Virus record (IMG/VR): IMGVR_UViG_3300042453_005928
Span: 1-59,374 of that record
Length of the DNA: 59,374 bases
Reading direction: 5' to 3' (one strand)
From: a virus
The notes under the pieces were generated by a model, which saw nothing but the letters and a program-made list of their open reading frames with translations, was not told the DNA's origin and made no database searches. Made by a program: the position numbers and the translations under genes. Each line of letters begins with the position of its first letter. Within the stretch, counting starts at the first letter, position 1. Below, piece by piece: positions 8,763 through 19,442 of the stretch.

Positions 8763-10025
8763 TTAGAAGTCTAAACGAACCCTAAATGTTAGATCTCTTT
8801 CAGGACTCTTTTCAACGGGTCTACTTAACTTTGCGATTGCAAGAAGATTACCAGATGCATCATACATTCCAACCCCAGTAACAAATGTAAATGACTCTTG
8901 TTTATCTTCTTCACCTGGATCTATAACAACTATTCTTCCTCTAGATGAAGCTGAATTGTCAACAAACGTTGGGTTAGAAGAATAATTGAATTCATCTGCT
9001 GGTGCTCTACAGAATATTAGTGAAGAATTGATATTTGTGACGTTTTGGAATGTTATAGCAGTCAAAGAACCTGATTGAAATCTTGCAGAGCAGATATGAT
9101 CAAGAATGTTATCAATGCTACCAGATGTTACAAAATCAGGTATAAACTTTGCCGTATCTTCAGTTTGAGTTCCTTCCCCACCTAGCATTATTGTACCCAA
9201 TGGATGCATTGCATCAATTGCACCTGAAACAAATTGGCTAGCCGACGTAATTAAACCTAAGTTAAAAACTGCAACACCTGCATCATAAAACATCAAACCA
9301 ACCTGCCGAGATGTATTTGATGAATCTACTATTATACCGTATTGACCACCGGCAGTGGTAAACTTTTGTGTAGAAGAACCAAGATCAGTAAAAATAGTAG
9401 AACCAGACAACGTTGTTTTATTTAAATTAGTTACACCTTCTGATGTAATTGTAGGTGGCATATCCAGATCACCTGTCGAGTCTCCATTTACAGCAGATGC
9501 TGTTTGATAAAATCTCATTGCAAAAGTTTCACGTTTAATTTGATCTCTTGCAAATAATCTTTTGAATGCAATGAATAAAGCAGCGTCTATTGGCGTGGTT
9601 GACGTTCCTTCAAGAGGTACTTTAAAAAGTGAATCACACCCGCCTAAAAGCAATTGAGAAAATTGTTTATAAATGTCAGTTTTTTCTCTCATCATCAATG
9701 AGCTACTTGGATAAAGTGCCTTGCCAGAAGCATCAACTTCTATTTTTGTTGTAGCAGCAATTCCAGTTGTAAGTGAGCCTTCTGGTGCTAGACCTACAGT
9801 TATATCAAAAATGGCATTTGCGGTTTGCAATGTAAAATCTTGGTCATAGACGGTTTGAAATAAAGATGAAGTTACTCCAGGACCAACACCACCTGTAACA
9901 AAATGTTGGTATTTTCTTCTAGAAGAAGAGCCGCTAATATCTTCTTGTAGTACGTCTATCAGTTGATTTAAAAACGATCTAGCAGTTTTTATATCGCCGG
10001 GTGCTAATTCATGATAAGTTGCCAT
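8763..10025 (-). CDS. Virion structural protein with shared C-terminal module
   Basis: 420 aa; no named family recognised with certainty. The N-terminus is helical (PGDIKTARSFLNQLIDVLQE), then a long Ser/Thr/Gly-rich beta-type body without cysteine pairs. The last 80 residues, FCRAPADEFNYSSNPTF through YDASGNLLAIAKLSRPVEKS to FRVRLDF, form a compact module that recurs in diverged form at the end of the neighbouring 846-aa protein and that I recall in structural proteins of other marine myophages. Composition and neighbours point to tail or baseplate-periphery. ATG 10025 is the clear start, 23 bp after the 235-aa gene. Confidence 0.75.
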   Translation of the reverse strand: MATYHELAPGDIKTARSFLNQLIDVLQEDISGSSSRRKYQHFVTGGVGPGVTSSLFQTVYDQDFTLQTANAIFDITVGLAPEGSLTTGIAATTKIEVDASGKALYPSSSLMMREKTDIYKQFSQLLLGGCDSLFKVPLEGTSTTPIDAALFIAFKRLFARDQIKRETFAMRFYQTASAVNGDSTGDLDMPPTITSEGVTNLNKTTLSGSTIFTDLGSSTQKFTTAGGQYGIIVDSSNTSRQVGLMFYDAGVAVFNLGLITSASQFVSGAIDAMHPLGTIMLGGEGTQTEDTAKFIPDFVTSGSIDNILDHICSARFQSGSLTAITFQNVTNINSSLIFCRAPADEFNYSSNPTFVDNSASSRGRIVVIDPGEEDKQESFTFVTGVGMYDASGNLLAIAKLSRPVEKSPERDLTFRVRLDF

Positions 10026-10048
10026 TTTGTTTCCTTATTATAATACTT

Positions 10049-10756
10049 TTATCTTAGCGTAGATTTAATTGTAACAGGTATTTCTGTAACTACACCAGAA
10101 TTTCTACCAACTACCTTGATAAGAGTTGTTATTTCCCTAGTGTCGCAAGTTGTTACTCTTCCATAAGTAGTAAATATTGTTGAAGTTAAGGGCCTTACTT
10201 TCAGAGTAAAATCTACAGTTGGCAGAGTTCCACCATTAACTGTTCTTATTACATACTTAGAAATTTTATTTATGTCTGGTGTTCCTACAGCAGATTGATT
10301 TTGAATTGTTAGGAACATGTCTGGTACATATACATCAAAATTTGTTTCTAGTATGTCTGCATCTATCGATGTTTCACCACCTTGAGGTTGTTGTTCTAAC
10401 CTTATAAACGCTAAAACTGAATCTCCACTTGTTGTAAGTGATACAGAATTTTGTGTTGTTGAAACTAAGTTCAATCTTGGCAAATAAACAAATGGTCGAG
10501 GTGCACTTATCAACCTATATTTCAATCCTATATTTTGATTTGTGAACGCTTCAAATACTGGCGTGTTTTTTTCAATTTTTTCTCTGCCTATCGTTCTACC
10601 ATACTTTTTGATAATTCCATAGTTTATTTCATCATCACCTAACGCAAATTTTGCTATTCTAAATGAACCATCATTTCTAGCTAGCGCTTGTCTTCCGTAA
10701 TCAGTAAGCACTGCATCAAGTATGATATTATTTGTTGAATTATCTAACCAACCCAT
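10049..10756 (-). CDS. Virion protein with GRQALA-type N-terminal module
   Basis: 235 aa. The N-terminus NNIILDAVLTDYGRQALARN, followed by GSFRIAKFALGDDEINY, is a module I associate with structural proteins of marine T4-like phages. The 342-aa protein at the other end of this block begins with a diverged copy (RVIDAIITYEGKRQLAEGTF). The remaining 180 residues are beta-rich. The start is well supported: AACGGAGGAAATAA precedes ATG 10756, one of the strongest Shine-Dalgarno sequences in the window. A 64-bp gap separates it from the upstream 711-aa gene, so a promoter there is possible. Function beyond virion component is not known. Confidence 0.75.
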   Translation of the reverse strand: MGWLDNSTNNIILDAVLTDYGRQALARNDGSFRIAKFALGDDEINYGIIKKYGRTIGREKIEKNTPVFEAFTNQNIGLKYRLISAPRPFVYLPRLNLVSTTQNSVSLTTSGDSVLAFIRLEQQPQGGETSIDADILETNFDVYVPDMFLTIQNQSAVGTPDINKISKYVIRTVNGGTLPTVDFTLKVRPLTSTIFTTYGRVTTCDTREITTLIKVVGRNSGVVTEIPVTIKSTLR

Positions 10757-10820
10757 TTATTTCCTCCGTAACGGTAGCTGTTTACTACAATAGATATTTG
10801 AATTTCTAAATTTGAACATT

Positions 10821-12956
10821 CTATTTTGTTAATTCTTGTGGATCATCAATTGTAATTTTCAATGAATCACTTTTTTGATTTTGCAAATTTATAAATTGTA
10901 TTTTGTAATAAGCATTATCTTGTTTTGTTGAAACCATTCTTTGTACTCTACCATCTAAAAATTCTATCTTAAAGTACTCAGGTACAAAATATACTTTCAT
11001 TTTTGTTGAGTTAAACCCGTTTGTTTTTATTACATCCTTAAAGGCATCAATTTTTACATATAAATTAGGATATGGTTTTGGAGCTCCGGGTGTGCTTATC
11101 AGTTTTTTTATTAGTGTGTTTTTGAAAAAATCAAATGTGACTTCAAACTGAGAACCATAGTTTGAAGACAATCCATGCGCATCAATTGCAACAATTGAGT
11201 ATATGAATTTTGGTGATTTTAAATTAACAGTATCAACAACAAAATCATCATCAATATGAAATAAGATAGGTTGTTCAGAGTACTCAATTAACTGAAGGTT
11301 GCTTTGATCTGTTGTTCTTATGTTACCATCTATTGTTTCTCCAGTTCGATATTTTAAAGCAGAATAGTCAAAACACTTTTGTGATATTAGTTCGAACGGT
11401 TCTTCAATAGAAGATCTTCTAAACACTTGAAATTGTTTTATATCTCTTTGTGAATTTACTGGCATTCCCCAATAAACTTGCAATTTGCTATTTTTATAAT
11501 CCCAAACAAAATTTAAATCAACAGGCGGAGGAGGTGGAACGTACTCAAAAGTTTTTACAACTGTTTTTACAGGTTTAGAACCTATAAAATATGCAATTTC
11601 CCTAATTTCATCAGATTCTTCATCAAATCCAGTTGTTACAATCCTAAGAACACTTCTGATAGAATAACTATAAATCTTTCCAAAAAGAATGTTCGTATCA
11701 ACAAAATCACTTACATACGGACTTTCTACTGTAAACGTTTTTTCGTGTTTATATCCGTCTGCAGTTTGTATATGTTTTTCAATTATATAACCAACTATTC
11801 CAGCACTGCTATTGAAAGAATCAGGATTTTGTACAATCGGTCCAATATAAGCTGGTTGTGAATAAACATCATCAAAATCTCCGATGTATTTACCTGATTC
11901 TAAGTAAGACTTGTTTATGCTTTTTATTTCATTTTTTGAAAGCATTGAAGATGACAAAAAAATGTCTACTCCAATAAATTGGTTTAACTGAATGTTTATT
12001 GGATTTTTATCCAATGTAGATTTTATTGCTTCATAACCAAGTTTTGATTTTATAAGTGTGTTATCTTTATCATAAAAAGAAATTCCACTAAACCTTATAT
12101 TGTTGTTTGCTATGTCTTCAATATTTTTTACAGCAACGTAAGAATCTTTATTTGTTTTATTTAAATTTTTTTGATCATAACTTGAATAACCGCTTAATAA
12201 ATCTTTATTAAAACTATCAACCAAGTTAGACAAGCTCAACCCTAATTTTTTGTTTCCTTGCAATTGAAATTTGTTTTGTCTTGCAAGTTCTGATATTGAA
12301 CCTGGATTTAAACTTGGGTTATCTGTTCTAATCGGTTTATAATTTTGTTGAATTGTTTGTATTCTAGGTTTTCCTGAAAAAGTTGATGAAAATATATCTG
12401 TTTTTGAATTTAAATTTAATGTTGTTATACCCCTTGTAATTGCAGAGTTGATAGTCTGAATACCTACCATATCCATTATATCTGTAACATTGACTACGGG
12501 GGCTTTAGTAATTTCTGAATTTGCAACTTTTATAGCATCAAAGCTTGCAAGCGAATGTGAAGAATACTTTGATTGTAAAAAAGACTCTTCAGTTTGAACT
12601 TTTTCTAAGTTTGCTTCTATTGAAATACCGGAATCATTTGCAGAAAGAGGTGTTGTTGGAGCAATTAATCCTGAAGGTAAATCCCATGTAAGCTTTACAT
12701 ATCTTGGTATTCTAATTGAAAAATCTACAACATCGGTATTTATCTGTTCTACAGATTTTCTTACTAGGTGATCAGGTATTGTTGGACTTTCGTTTACTCT
12801 TTCATCTGCAACGTAATAGTTGTACTTAAATTCAGACTCAAAACCAAAAACTTTTGGTAAATTCATTGAAATAACTGGAGCTGATGGCTTAGAAAAGCTA
12901 GCATCATCTTCTTCAGGTCTAAAAGTTTCTTGTGATTCAACGTCTATACATGTCAT
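10821..12956 (-). CDS. Large virion protein with fibronectin-III-like region
   Basis: 711 aa. A region at about 470-600 looks like fibronectin type III: the linker YVPPPPPVDLNFVW, LQVYWGMPV, IKQFQVFRRSS and later IYSIVAIDAHGLSSN. FnIII domains in phage virions often decorate tails and aid weak carbohydrate binding. The N-terminal half is Ser/Asn/Lys-rich with no motif I recognise. Start ATG 12956 overlaps the stop of the upstream 1350-aa gene as ATGA, so the two are translationally coupled and probably made in fixed ratio. Could be a fibre, whisker or baseplate-edge protein. Confidence 0.75.
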   Translation of the reverse strand: MTCIDVESQETFRPEEDDASFSKPSAPVISMNLPKVFGFESEFKYNYYVADERVNESPTIPDHLVRKSVEQINTDVVDFSIRIPRYVKLTWDLPSGLIAPTTPLSANDSGISIEANLEKVQTEESFLQSKYSSHSLASFDAIKVANSEITKAPVVNVTDIMDMVGIQTINSAITRGITTLNLNSKTDIFSSTFSGKPRIQTIQQNYKPIRTDNPSLNPGSISELARQNKFQLQGNKKLGLSLSNLVDSFNKDLLSGYSSYDQKNLNKTNKDSYVAVKNIEDIANNNIRFSGISFYDKDNTLIKSKLGYEAIKSTLDKNPINIQLNQFIGVDIFLSSSMLSKNEIKSINKSYLESGKYIGDFDDVYSQPAYIGPIVQNPDSFNSSAGIVGYIIEKHIQTADGYKHEKTFTVESPYVSDFVDTNILFGKIYSYSIRSVLRIVTTGFDEESDEIREIAYFIGSKPVKTVVKTFEYVPPPPPVDLNFVWDYKNSKLQVYWGMPVNSQRDIKQFQVFRRSSIEEPFELISQKCFDYSALKYRTGETIDGNIRTTDQSNLQLIEYSEQPILFHIDDDFVVDTVNLKSPKFIYSIVAIDAHGLSSNYGSQFEVTFDFFKNTLIKKLISTPGAPKPYPNLYVKIDAFKDVIKTNGFNSTKMKVYFVPEYFKIEFLDGRVQRMVSTKQDNAYYKIQFINLQNQKSDSLKITIDDPQELTK

Positions 12957-15900
12957 GATGCGTTACTTCCTTCAAAACTTTTAACTAAAACATAGTATTT
13001 GTCAAAGGTCGGTTCACTAGGTTCATTAACACTTAGATCTTTTATAGTCTTGTCTCCCGTTAAGTATTTTGACAACACACTTTGCGGTGTAGACTCATCA
13101 ACCTCAAAATCATCTGGGTCCATAATAACATTGAAAACTCTATCAAATTTTCTAGGCATTATCAAATTTTTTATTTCTTCGTATGGATCAATTACATCTA
13201 TTGCTTTATCATTAAAAAGTTGTGTTAACCTTTGTTGAATTGGCGCTAATTCAAATTCCCCCACAAACCTACTTTCAAAATTTGAACGAGTGTTTATAGA
13301 TAATTCTCCATATTTGATGTATCTATGTTCATCAAAGGGTAAGTCAGTCACAAATCTCAAATATTCTTCTAACAAAAAACTTTTTGAATGATTTTCAAAA
13401 AGTTTTACGAAGTCTTTATCATCTAAAAATGGATAATCTTCACTTTTTATATAAGACTTTTCATCAGGTGTTATCAATTGAAATTGATATTCATCTTTAC
13501 TTTTATAATGTGGTATGAACCCAACAACATCTGTGGTATTTGCGAATTGGTATGGCGAATTAATTAGATTACTATTTACGTTTTCCAAGATTATATTTGG
13601 GTCAGAAAGGTTGGTATCTACACTGATTGCCCCCTCTCCAGAGATATCAAAACCACTTTTTTTATAATTACCAAGAATCCTAGTTGGGAATAATTTTAGA
13701 TCAAACAAAAATGTCAATGGCTTATAAATTACTTCAGGTAAAAAAGTATTAATTCTATAAATACATAATTGAATTATGCTATTTCTTTTTGCTAATCCAC
13801 TAAGTCCCGCAGAGTTAACTCTCATTCTTCTATGTAATTTTTGAGGTATTCCTATTGACATTATTTTTTTATTTGCGCCTGTGTCTCCTAAAAGCTCACC
13901 TCTTTTTAAGAAATCTTTTAAAAATAGATTCCAAGCAATTGCATGAACATCTTCAACAGGAACCATATTTTCAATTTTTTTCTCTTTAAAATTTAAGAAA
14001 TAAGGTGTAACTTCTTTTAGAGGGCTTTCATAATCACTTTTCAATCTTTCAACATAATCTTGCATCTTATTTCTTACTAAAAGTAACTGTTCTTCAGAAA
14101 ATGCTGCCCTAGTAAGTGTAGGATTTGCAATTTGCCTGGAAATCATTGTTAAGGTTCTACCATATTGTCCTGATTTCAATTGCAAATTGTTCTTTAGTTG
14201 TAAAAATTCACTTCTTAAAGAATAAACAAATGAATAGAATTTATCAATATATTTTGATAGTTTTGAGTTGTAACTACCTAAAAGATTTTCAGCTTTTACC
14301 ATTATGTCATCGTAATGAAGTGCAACTAATCCTGAATTAGATTCTTTATCCGTAATATTGAATTTTTTACTTAAGTTTTTATTATCAAAAACCTTAAAAC
14401 CACCTTGAATAGAATTAGGAAGTTCAAATATTGAAATTTTTGTTTTTTCTAAAGATCTTATCCTAGAGTTTTTTAGATTTATTTTCTTTATGACACCGTT
14501 ATACATGTTTACTTGAGGATCAAAATCGATGATTTTTTGTGCACCTAAATTTATTTTTTCATTCATACTAATGGATTGATAACCTTCAACGTTATTCTCT
14601 AACAACGTAAATTTTGACAATCCTTGCTTTATTTGATCAGAAGTTAGAAATATTCCTATGACTGCGTTTTTTACTTTTATAATTCCAATTTTATCACTAG
14701 CATCATATGCATTGTTTGGCTTTCTAATGTTAGTAAGTCTTTCAGGATTTGCAGCATGAATCATCAAAAAACACAGCTTAAAAATTGAACTAAGATATAA
14801 TGTTTTTTGCACGCCAGAATATGCTGATTTTTTATCTAAGGGTATGTTTAACTGCCTAACTAAAGCCCTATCTTGTCCTAATGAATTTGCGTTTCTTGTT
14901 TGGTCTAAAAAAAACCTGCCGTTGGTTCTAGAAGCTGGATCATTGGTTTCAAAATTACTGTCAAATTCTAGTATTAGTTGTCCAATTTTATTTAAAATTG
15001 ATAATGACTGTGAATCCTGAGGCGACATAAGTGCATCTCTTATTGCATCAATGCTAACAGAGGCTTCAGTATTTAATTTAAATCTTGGATTAACTGTGTT
15101 TGCACTAAGTAACTTGTGTATTCTTTGAATTATTTGATCTATTATTTTTCCTTTTACTGTTGCATTAGCTGGATTTATTGCTGGGAATCCTTCAAATTTT
15201 AGACCAGAATAAGTGCTTGAAGTAGATGCGTAAATTTGGTGTAAAAATAAAAGTGCCTGTAATTCCGGATCATCTTTATCGATTGCAAGAGAAATCAAAA
15301 GTGAACTAACATCTTTTTCTACATCATTAGAGTTTTTGTTTGTCCAAAGTTTAGGACCAGGCTGTCTTCTAACTAACCCAGAACCATTTAGAATATTTTC
15401 TTCAATATATCTCAATAACTTTATTGGACTTGATAAAGAATCTAACACGGTCTTTTGTTTTGGCAATCTAGAATTTTTTAGAATGCTGTAACTTTTTGCA
15501 CTTGTTAAGTTAGACTGTAGATTTTTTATATCAACATTTTTTTCTTTTGAATCAGTTACTTTTGCTTGTATCGTTGAGTATGGAGATTCTTCTTTAAAAA
15601 GAAGATCATCCTTAACCATCTTCAACATCCTTGTAGCAGAATTTAGTCTTGTTAGGTATCTATTTACTCTAGTAAGATCAAATCCATTGTTGACTGTATT
15701 TATAGAACTTTCTAAATAGTAAAATGTTCCAGGGGTTATTATAGCATTTGGTCTAACTGTTCCAACGTTGTCATAAATGTATCTATCTTCAAATGAAAGA
15801 ACCTCTGTTGCGTCTGGTTCTACTGTCTGTGAGAGACTAACAAGTGATTTACCTCCTCCCAAAGGAGAAGGTAATATCTCTGTTATATCAGATCCAACAT

Positions 15901-17005
15901 TCCCTATTAAGTGATTCCATATATTGATATTTTTACCATTAAAGTTATACGGATAACCATAATCAGTTAAGATATCTGCCTTCATTTGCGTAGAATACAC
16001 ATATTCTTTGCAAATAGTATGACTAATTTTTGCAATTGATTCATCTAAATTAGAAGTGTCAGAAAAAACTTTTTCATTAAAAATAGATGTTGAACTAAAA
16101 GCATTAGTCATAACAAGTTTGACCATTTCAATTGATTCCGAGTCATTTCTTGTTAGCGTACTTATTGGATACACATTCACTTGTTTTTCACTGAATGCAA
16201 ACTTTTTTATAAATGATGTTTTTGGTGCAACAAGAGTGTATGGATCATAATAAGATTCATTTGATGAATTTACGCTAAGCACATTTCCATCAGAAAGAAA
16301 TGTTTGTATCATTCCATTTGCTAAAACCTCTTTTAACTCAAGACAACATTGTAACCATAACTTAGTTGGAGTCCACTTAGAAATATTTTGCAATGAATCA
16401 TGCAGTATTTCCTCTATTGATAGTGGCAAAAAGTTTGAATAAGTTGCAGGTGAAGATGAATTTAGGTCAGAATTTGGTGGTATTGCTCCAATTTGCCTTA
16501 ATGTATCAATATCAATATCATTTCTAAAATCTAGCTTTTTTCTTAGTTTAGAAAAATGTAATAACAGCTCGTCTATTCCTTTTGAATGTTGCTCACAATA
16601 ATCTAATATGATATTTTTTATATCAACGTATTGATCAAAATTTGGTGATTTAACGCTTTTCTTAACTTTAGAGGTTATGTTTATCAGGTGAGCATTTTGC
16701 TTTTTTTCTAAAAAGTTACCGTAATCATTCATATCACCATTTCTATCGTAGGCTGGGATAAAGTTAGAGAATGCAATAATTTCAGGACTGTTACTTATTA
16801 TTCCCGTTGTAGTATCAAACGGTTCTACTTTTCTTTGCTGATTTATCTGAGGTAATTTAAAGTTCTCGTCTAGAACTTTTCTAGAAACTTCATATGTTGA
16901 GTTAGAAGGAAGAACGGCGTCATAAGATTCAAACTTATGTGCAACACCATCAACGGGTTGTGCAGAAACATTTCCATGATTGAAAACTTTAGACTTTAGA
17001 AACAT
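12953..17005 (-). CDS. Giant virion-type protein of unknown function (1350 aa)
   Basis: 1350 aa, the largest complete gene here, and not recognised. It is Asn/Ser/Lys-rich, mostly mixed helix and strand, with few cysteines and no signal peptide, membrane segment or enzyme motif that I can see. Residues near 950-1050 (YIDKFYSFVYSLRSEFLQLK, then RNKMQDYVERLKSDYES) are strongly helical. It is flanked by FnIII-bearing proteins with stop-start overlaps on both sides (ATGA with the 711-aa gene, TAATG with the 808-aa gene), so it belongs to the same structural transcription unit. A tail scaffold, tail-tip or long-fibre role is possible. Antisense frames inside it are short shadows. Confidence 0.75.
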   Translation of the reverse strand: MFLKSKVFNHGNVSAQPVDGVAHKFESYDAVLPSNSTYEVSRKVLDENFKLPQINQQRKVEPFDTTTGIISNSPEIIAFSNFIPAYDRNGDMNDYGNFLEKKQNAHLINITSKVKKSVKSPNFDQYVDIKNIILDYCEQHSKGIDELLLHFSKLRKKLDFRNDIDIDTLRQIGAIPPNSDLNSSSPATYSNFLPLSIEEILHDSLQNISKWTPTKLWLQCCLELKEVLANGMIQTFLSDGNVLSVNSSNESYYDPYTLVAPKTSFIKKFAFSEKQVNVYPISTLTRNDSESIEMVKLVMTNAFSSTSIFNEKVFSDTSNLDESIAKISHTICKEYVYSTQMKADILTDYGYPYNFNGKNINIWNHLIGNVGSDITEILPSPLGGGKSLVSLSQTVEPDATEVLSFEDRYIYDNVGTVRPNAIITPGTFYYLESSINTVNNGFDLTRVNRYLTRLNSATRMLKMVKDDLLFKEESPYSTIQAKVTDSKEKNVDIKNLQSNLTSAKSYSILKNSRLPKQKTVLDSLSSPIKLLRYIEENILNGSGLVRRQPGPKLWTNKNSNDVEKDVSSLLISLAIDKDDPELQALLFLHQIYASTSSTYSGLKFEGFPAINPANATVKGKIIDQIIQRIHKLLSANTVNPRFKLNTEASVSIDAIRDALMSPQDSQSLSILNKIGQLILEFDSNFETNDPASRTNGRFFLDQTRNANSLGQDRALVRQLNIPLDKKSAYSGVQKTLYLSSIFKLCFLMIHAANPERLTNIRKPNNAYDASDKIGIIKVKNAVIGIFLTSDQIKQGLSKFTLLENNVEGYQSISMNEKINLGAQKIIDFDPQVNMYNGVIKKINLKNSRIRSLEKTKISIFELPNSIQGGFKVFDNKNLSKKFNITDKESNSGLVALHYDDIMVKAENLLGSYNSKLSKYIDKFYSFVYSLRSEFLQLKNNLQLKSGQYGRTLTMISRQIANPTLTRAAFSEEQLLLVRNKMQDYVERLKSDYESPLKEVTPYFLNFKEKKIENMVPVEDVHAIAWNLFLKDFLKRGELLGDTGANKKIMSIGIPQKLHRRMRVNSAGLSGLAKRNSIIQLCIYRINTFLPEVIYKPLTFLFDLKLFPTRILGNYKKSGFDISGEGAISVDTNLSDPNIILENVNSNLINSPYQFANTTDVVGFIPHYKSKDEYQFQLITPDEKSYIKSEDYPFLDDKDFVKLFENHSKSFLLEEYLRFVTDLPFDEHRYIKYGELSINTRSNFESRFVGEFELAPIQQRLTQLFNDKAIDVIDPYEEIKNLIMPRKFDRVFNVIMDPDDFEVDESTPQSVLSKYLTGDKTIKDLSVNEPSEPTFDKYYVLVKSFEGSNAS

Positions 17006-19431
17006 TATATCTCCGAAATTTGTTGCTTGAAATCTAACTCAGCAGGATCAACAATAATAGTGTTTGCCTTTATTGCATTTCCAACAGAAAAGTCATACAT
17101 AACTGGTACGACATAATAAATAACTGTGCCAACGTCATCATTACCAAGTATATCAAAGACTTCCTGTCCAGTAACTGCACCAATAAATCTTCTTACACCT
17201 GCAACTTCTTTCATTATAACAAAATGATCAAACTCATCATCACTTCCCTCAAACTGCCAAGAAACTCTTACTTTGTTTAAGTCAATTCTTTCCGCAGATA
17301 AGGAGTTTGTAAAAGCTGATTTTTTTATTCCAGAAAGAAGATATTTTGCTGTTACACCAATTTCTCCATCTTCATTAAATTTTTTTGTTAGTAAATTATT
17401 AAATTCATCAACCGCAGGGATCGTACCATCATCTAAAACAGCAGGTTGCCTCCATTTAAAAGGTTTGTAGTAATAAATTCTTGGTGAAGCTTTTCCTGAC
17501 GTTGGTGGTACAACAACTTTTTGTACAAAATTTTTAGTAAGTGAAAGAGGATTTCTTATAAAAGTTCTAACTTCATAAAGGTAATCAGCACCTGGGTCTA
17601 TATCTTCTATTGCTCCCTTACTTCTATTCAAAATATCATCTGCTAAAGATTGAGTTCCTTTTATAGAATTAAAACTTTCATTTATGTCCAATTCCTCAAA
17701 GTATTCTTTTCTTCCTGTTTTTAGATTAGTTCTAACTACTTTATGATAAAATAGATTACTGAATTTATCAGAGACCTCTAGGGAATTTAAAGAATCTACT
17801 AGGACTTTAGGTGCACCAATTTGATCAAGCAAACTTCTTACTTTGTCATCTTGTGTATTGTCAATTTTTGTTTCTATATTAAATCTAAATGATGTTTTTC
17901 CTTCATTCACAGAAATAACAGGTTCAGTTATTGAAACATTAAAATCTACATTTTTCAATTTTTTATAGTGATGGTGTGTGTAACCAGAATGTCTTACTTC
18001 CCCTGTTTCAGTTTTATATTCAAGAATGTATTCGCATATTTCACCATTCACAACGCTCTGATCTAAGACTAAAGTTGACTCACCATCAAAATCTCTAAAT
18101 GGAACTACAACAACTTTTTCGTTAAATGATGAACCATTCCAAACTTTTTTACATACTTGAAATTGTCTAGCAAAGTTTGGCGGATATTTTACGTTAATTT
18201 CTACGCCGTCTGAATTACCGATTTTATCTGTTACTACCATGGTTAGAGTGTCTATGTATGGAAGTTTTCCCATTACAACACCACTTACTTTGGGATTAAT
18301 AATAGTTGAATCAGAATCCCCAGAAATACACTTAAAAATTGCAAACTTATTATCTTGCAAAGGTTCAGTTATTGAACAAGAACTTTCTTGTAAAACATAA
18401 TCCTCTAAAGCTGCAGAGTACTTACTACATACACCATTATTGGTAACTTCTTTCTTAAGAATTTTTACATAATTTGAAAGAGGATCATTCTGGTGTGCTT
18501 CAACTTCTTCATTATTTACTGTGATATTTGGTGATATGAGTGGTATTCTAAAAAATTTCAAATGTTTTTCTACATTTAATAGTTTTACTTGTCTTTCTAT
18601 CGGAACTTCACTTCTAATCAATCTAAGTCTTTTTCTTTCAAATTTATATGTTTCAAAATGTATTTCTAAACTTGAATTAACCAAATTTTTTGGAATATCG
18701 ACAAAAGTTCTTATAGAAATTTTATCATAAAAAACTTTCTTTTTTATTGGTACATAATAAGCTTTTTCTTTTTGTACTGTCTGTAAGCAATCATTTAGAA
18801 AATAATTTCTAAGTAAATTTACTTTTTCTATTGTTGGAAATTTTTCCTCTGTATCTACTGCTGAAATAGGATGCAACTTATGCATTGATATCAAATCAAA
18901 GTTTAACTTTTTTACGTCACCTTGATCTAATAAAGAAAATTCTTTTAACAGATTATTACTTTTCAAGTCTTGAATTTCTAAACTATCTTTTATAGTGTAT
19001 AACTCATTTATATCTGTTGGTTTTATACCTCTTAAAATTTGTGTAGAAACAGTTGGTAAAATATAGTTTTGTAAGTTTATAGTTGCTTCTGCGATTATGC
19101 TATTTTGTTTTGCAATTGCTTTTTTCACTTGTCTTTTATGTTTACACAATATGTTATGCATTTCATAAAGACCAGCTTGATTCAATACTTCTTTTTTCTT
19201 TAACGGAAGTGTACCAAGAACTTTTATATTTGAATTTTTCTCTATAACAACGTTTGGATTTATGCATTTAATCACAACTTTGCTTAGTGCTTTCAACACA
19301 ATTGAAGTTTGTTTTACCCTAAAAACAAATTGAAATTTATAATTGCTTTCATCTTCACTGACTAAAGTAGCAAAGTAAGGTAAAACTTCAATAGTATTTC
19401 TCAATTTATTAGCAAATGAAATTGATTGCAT
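17005..19431 (-). CDS. Virion protein with C-terminal fibronectin-III-like domain
   Basis: 808 aa. The C-terminal 110 residues (SAERIDLNKVRVSWQFEG, FDHFVIMKEVAGVRRFIGAV, TVIYYVVPVMYDF) read as a fibronectin-III domain like that of the 711-aa gene. The middle contains beta-sandwich-like stretches (VNEGKTSFRFNIETKI, ADYLYEVRTFIRNPLS), so several related domains may be strung together. The N-terminus is Lys/Ile-rich. It ends in a 1-nt stop-start overlap with the 1350-aa gene and begins 11 bp after the 342-aa gene. Probably an extended tail or fibre component; not assigned to a named T4 gene. Confidence 0.75.
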   Translation of the reverse strand: MQSISFANKLRNTIEVLPYFATLVSEDESNYKFQFVFRVKQTSIVLKALSKVVIKCINPNVVIEKNSNIKVLGTLPLKKKEVLNQAGLYEMHNILCKHKRQVKKAIAKQNSIIAEATINLQNYILPTVSTQILRGIKPTDINELYTIKDSLEIQDLKSNNLLKEFSLLDQGDVKKLNFDLISMHKLHPISAVDTEEKFPTIEKVNLLRNYFLNDCLQTVQKEKAYYVPIKKKVFYDKISIRTFVDIPKNLVNSSLEIHFETYKFERKRLRLIRSEVPIERQVKLLNVEKHLKFFRIPLISPNITVNNEEVEAHQNDPLSNYVKILKKEVTNNGVCSKYSAALEDYVLQESSCSITEPLQDNKFAIFKCISGDSDSTIINPKVSGVVMGKLPYIDTLTMVVTDKIGNSDGVEINVKYPPNFARQFQVCKKVWNGSSFNEKVVVVPFRDFDGESTLVLDQSVVNGEICEYILEYKTETGEVRHSGYTHHHYKKLKNVDFNVSITEPVISVNEGKTSFRFNIETKIDNTQDDKVRSLLDQIGAPKVLVDSLNSLEVSDKFSNLFYHKVVRTNLKTGRKEYFEELDINESFNSIKGTQSLADDILNRSKGAIEDIDPGADYLYEVRTFIRNPLSLTKNFVQKVVVPPTSGKASPRIYYYKPFKWRQPAVLDDGTIPAVDEFNNLLTKKFNEDGEIGVTAKYLLSGIKKSAFTNSLSAERIDLNKVRVSWQFEGSDDEFDHFVIMKEVAGVRRFIGAVTGQEVFDILGNDDVGTVIYYVVPVMYDFSVGNAIKANTIIVDPAELDFKQQISEI

Positions 19432-19442
19432 AAATTACTCCA

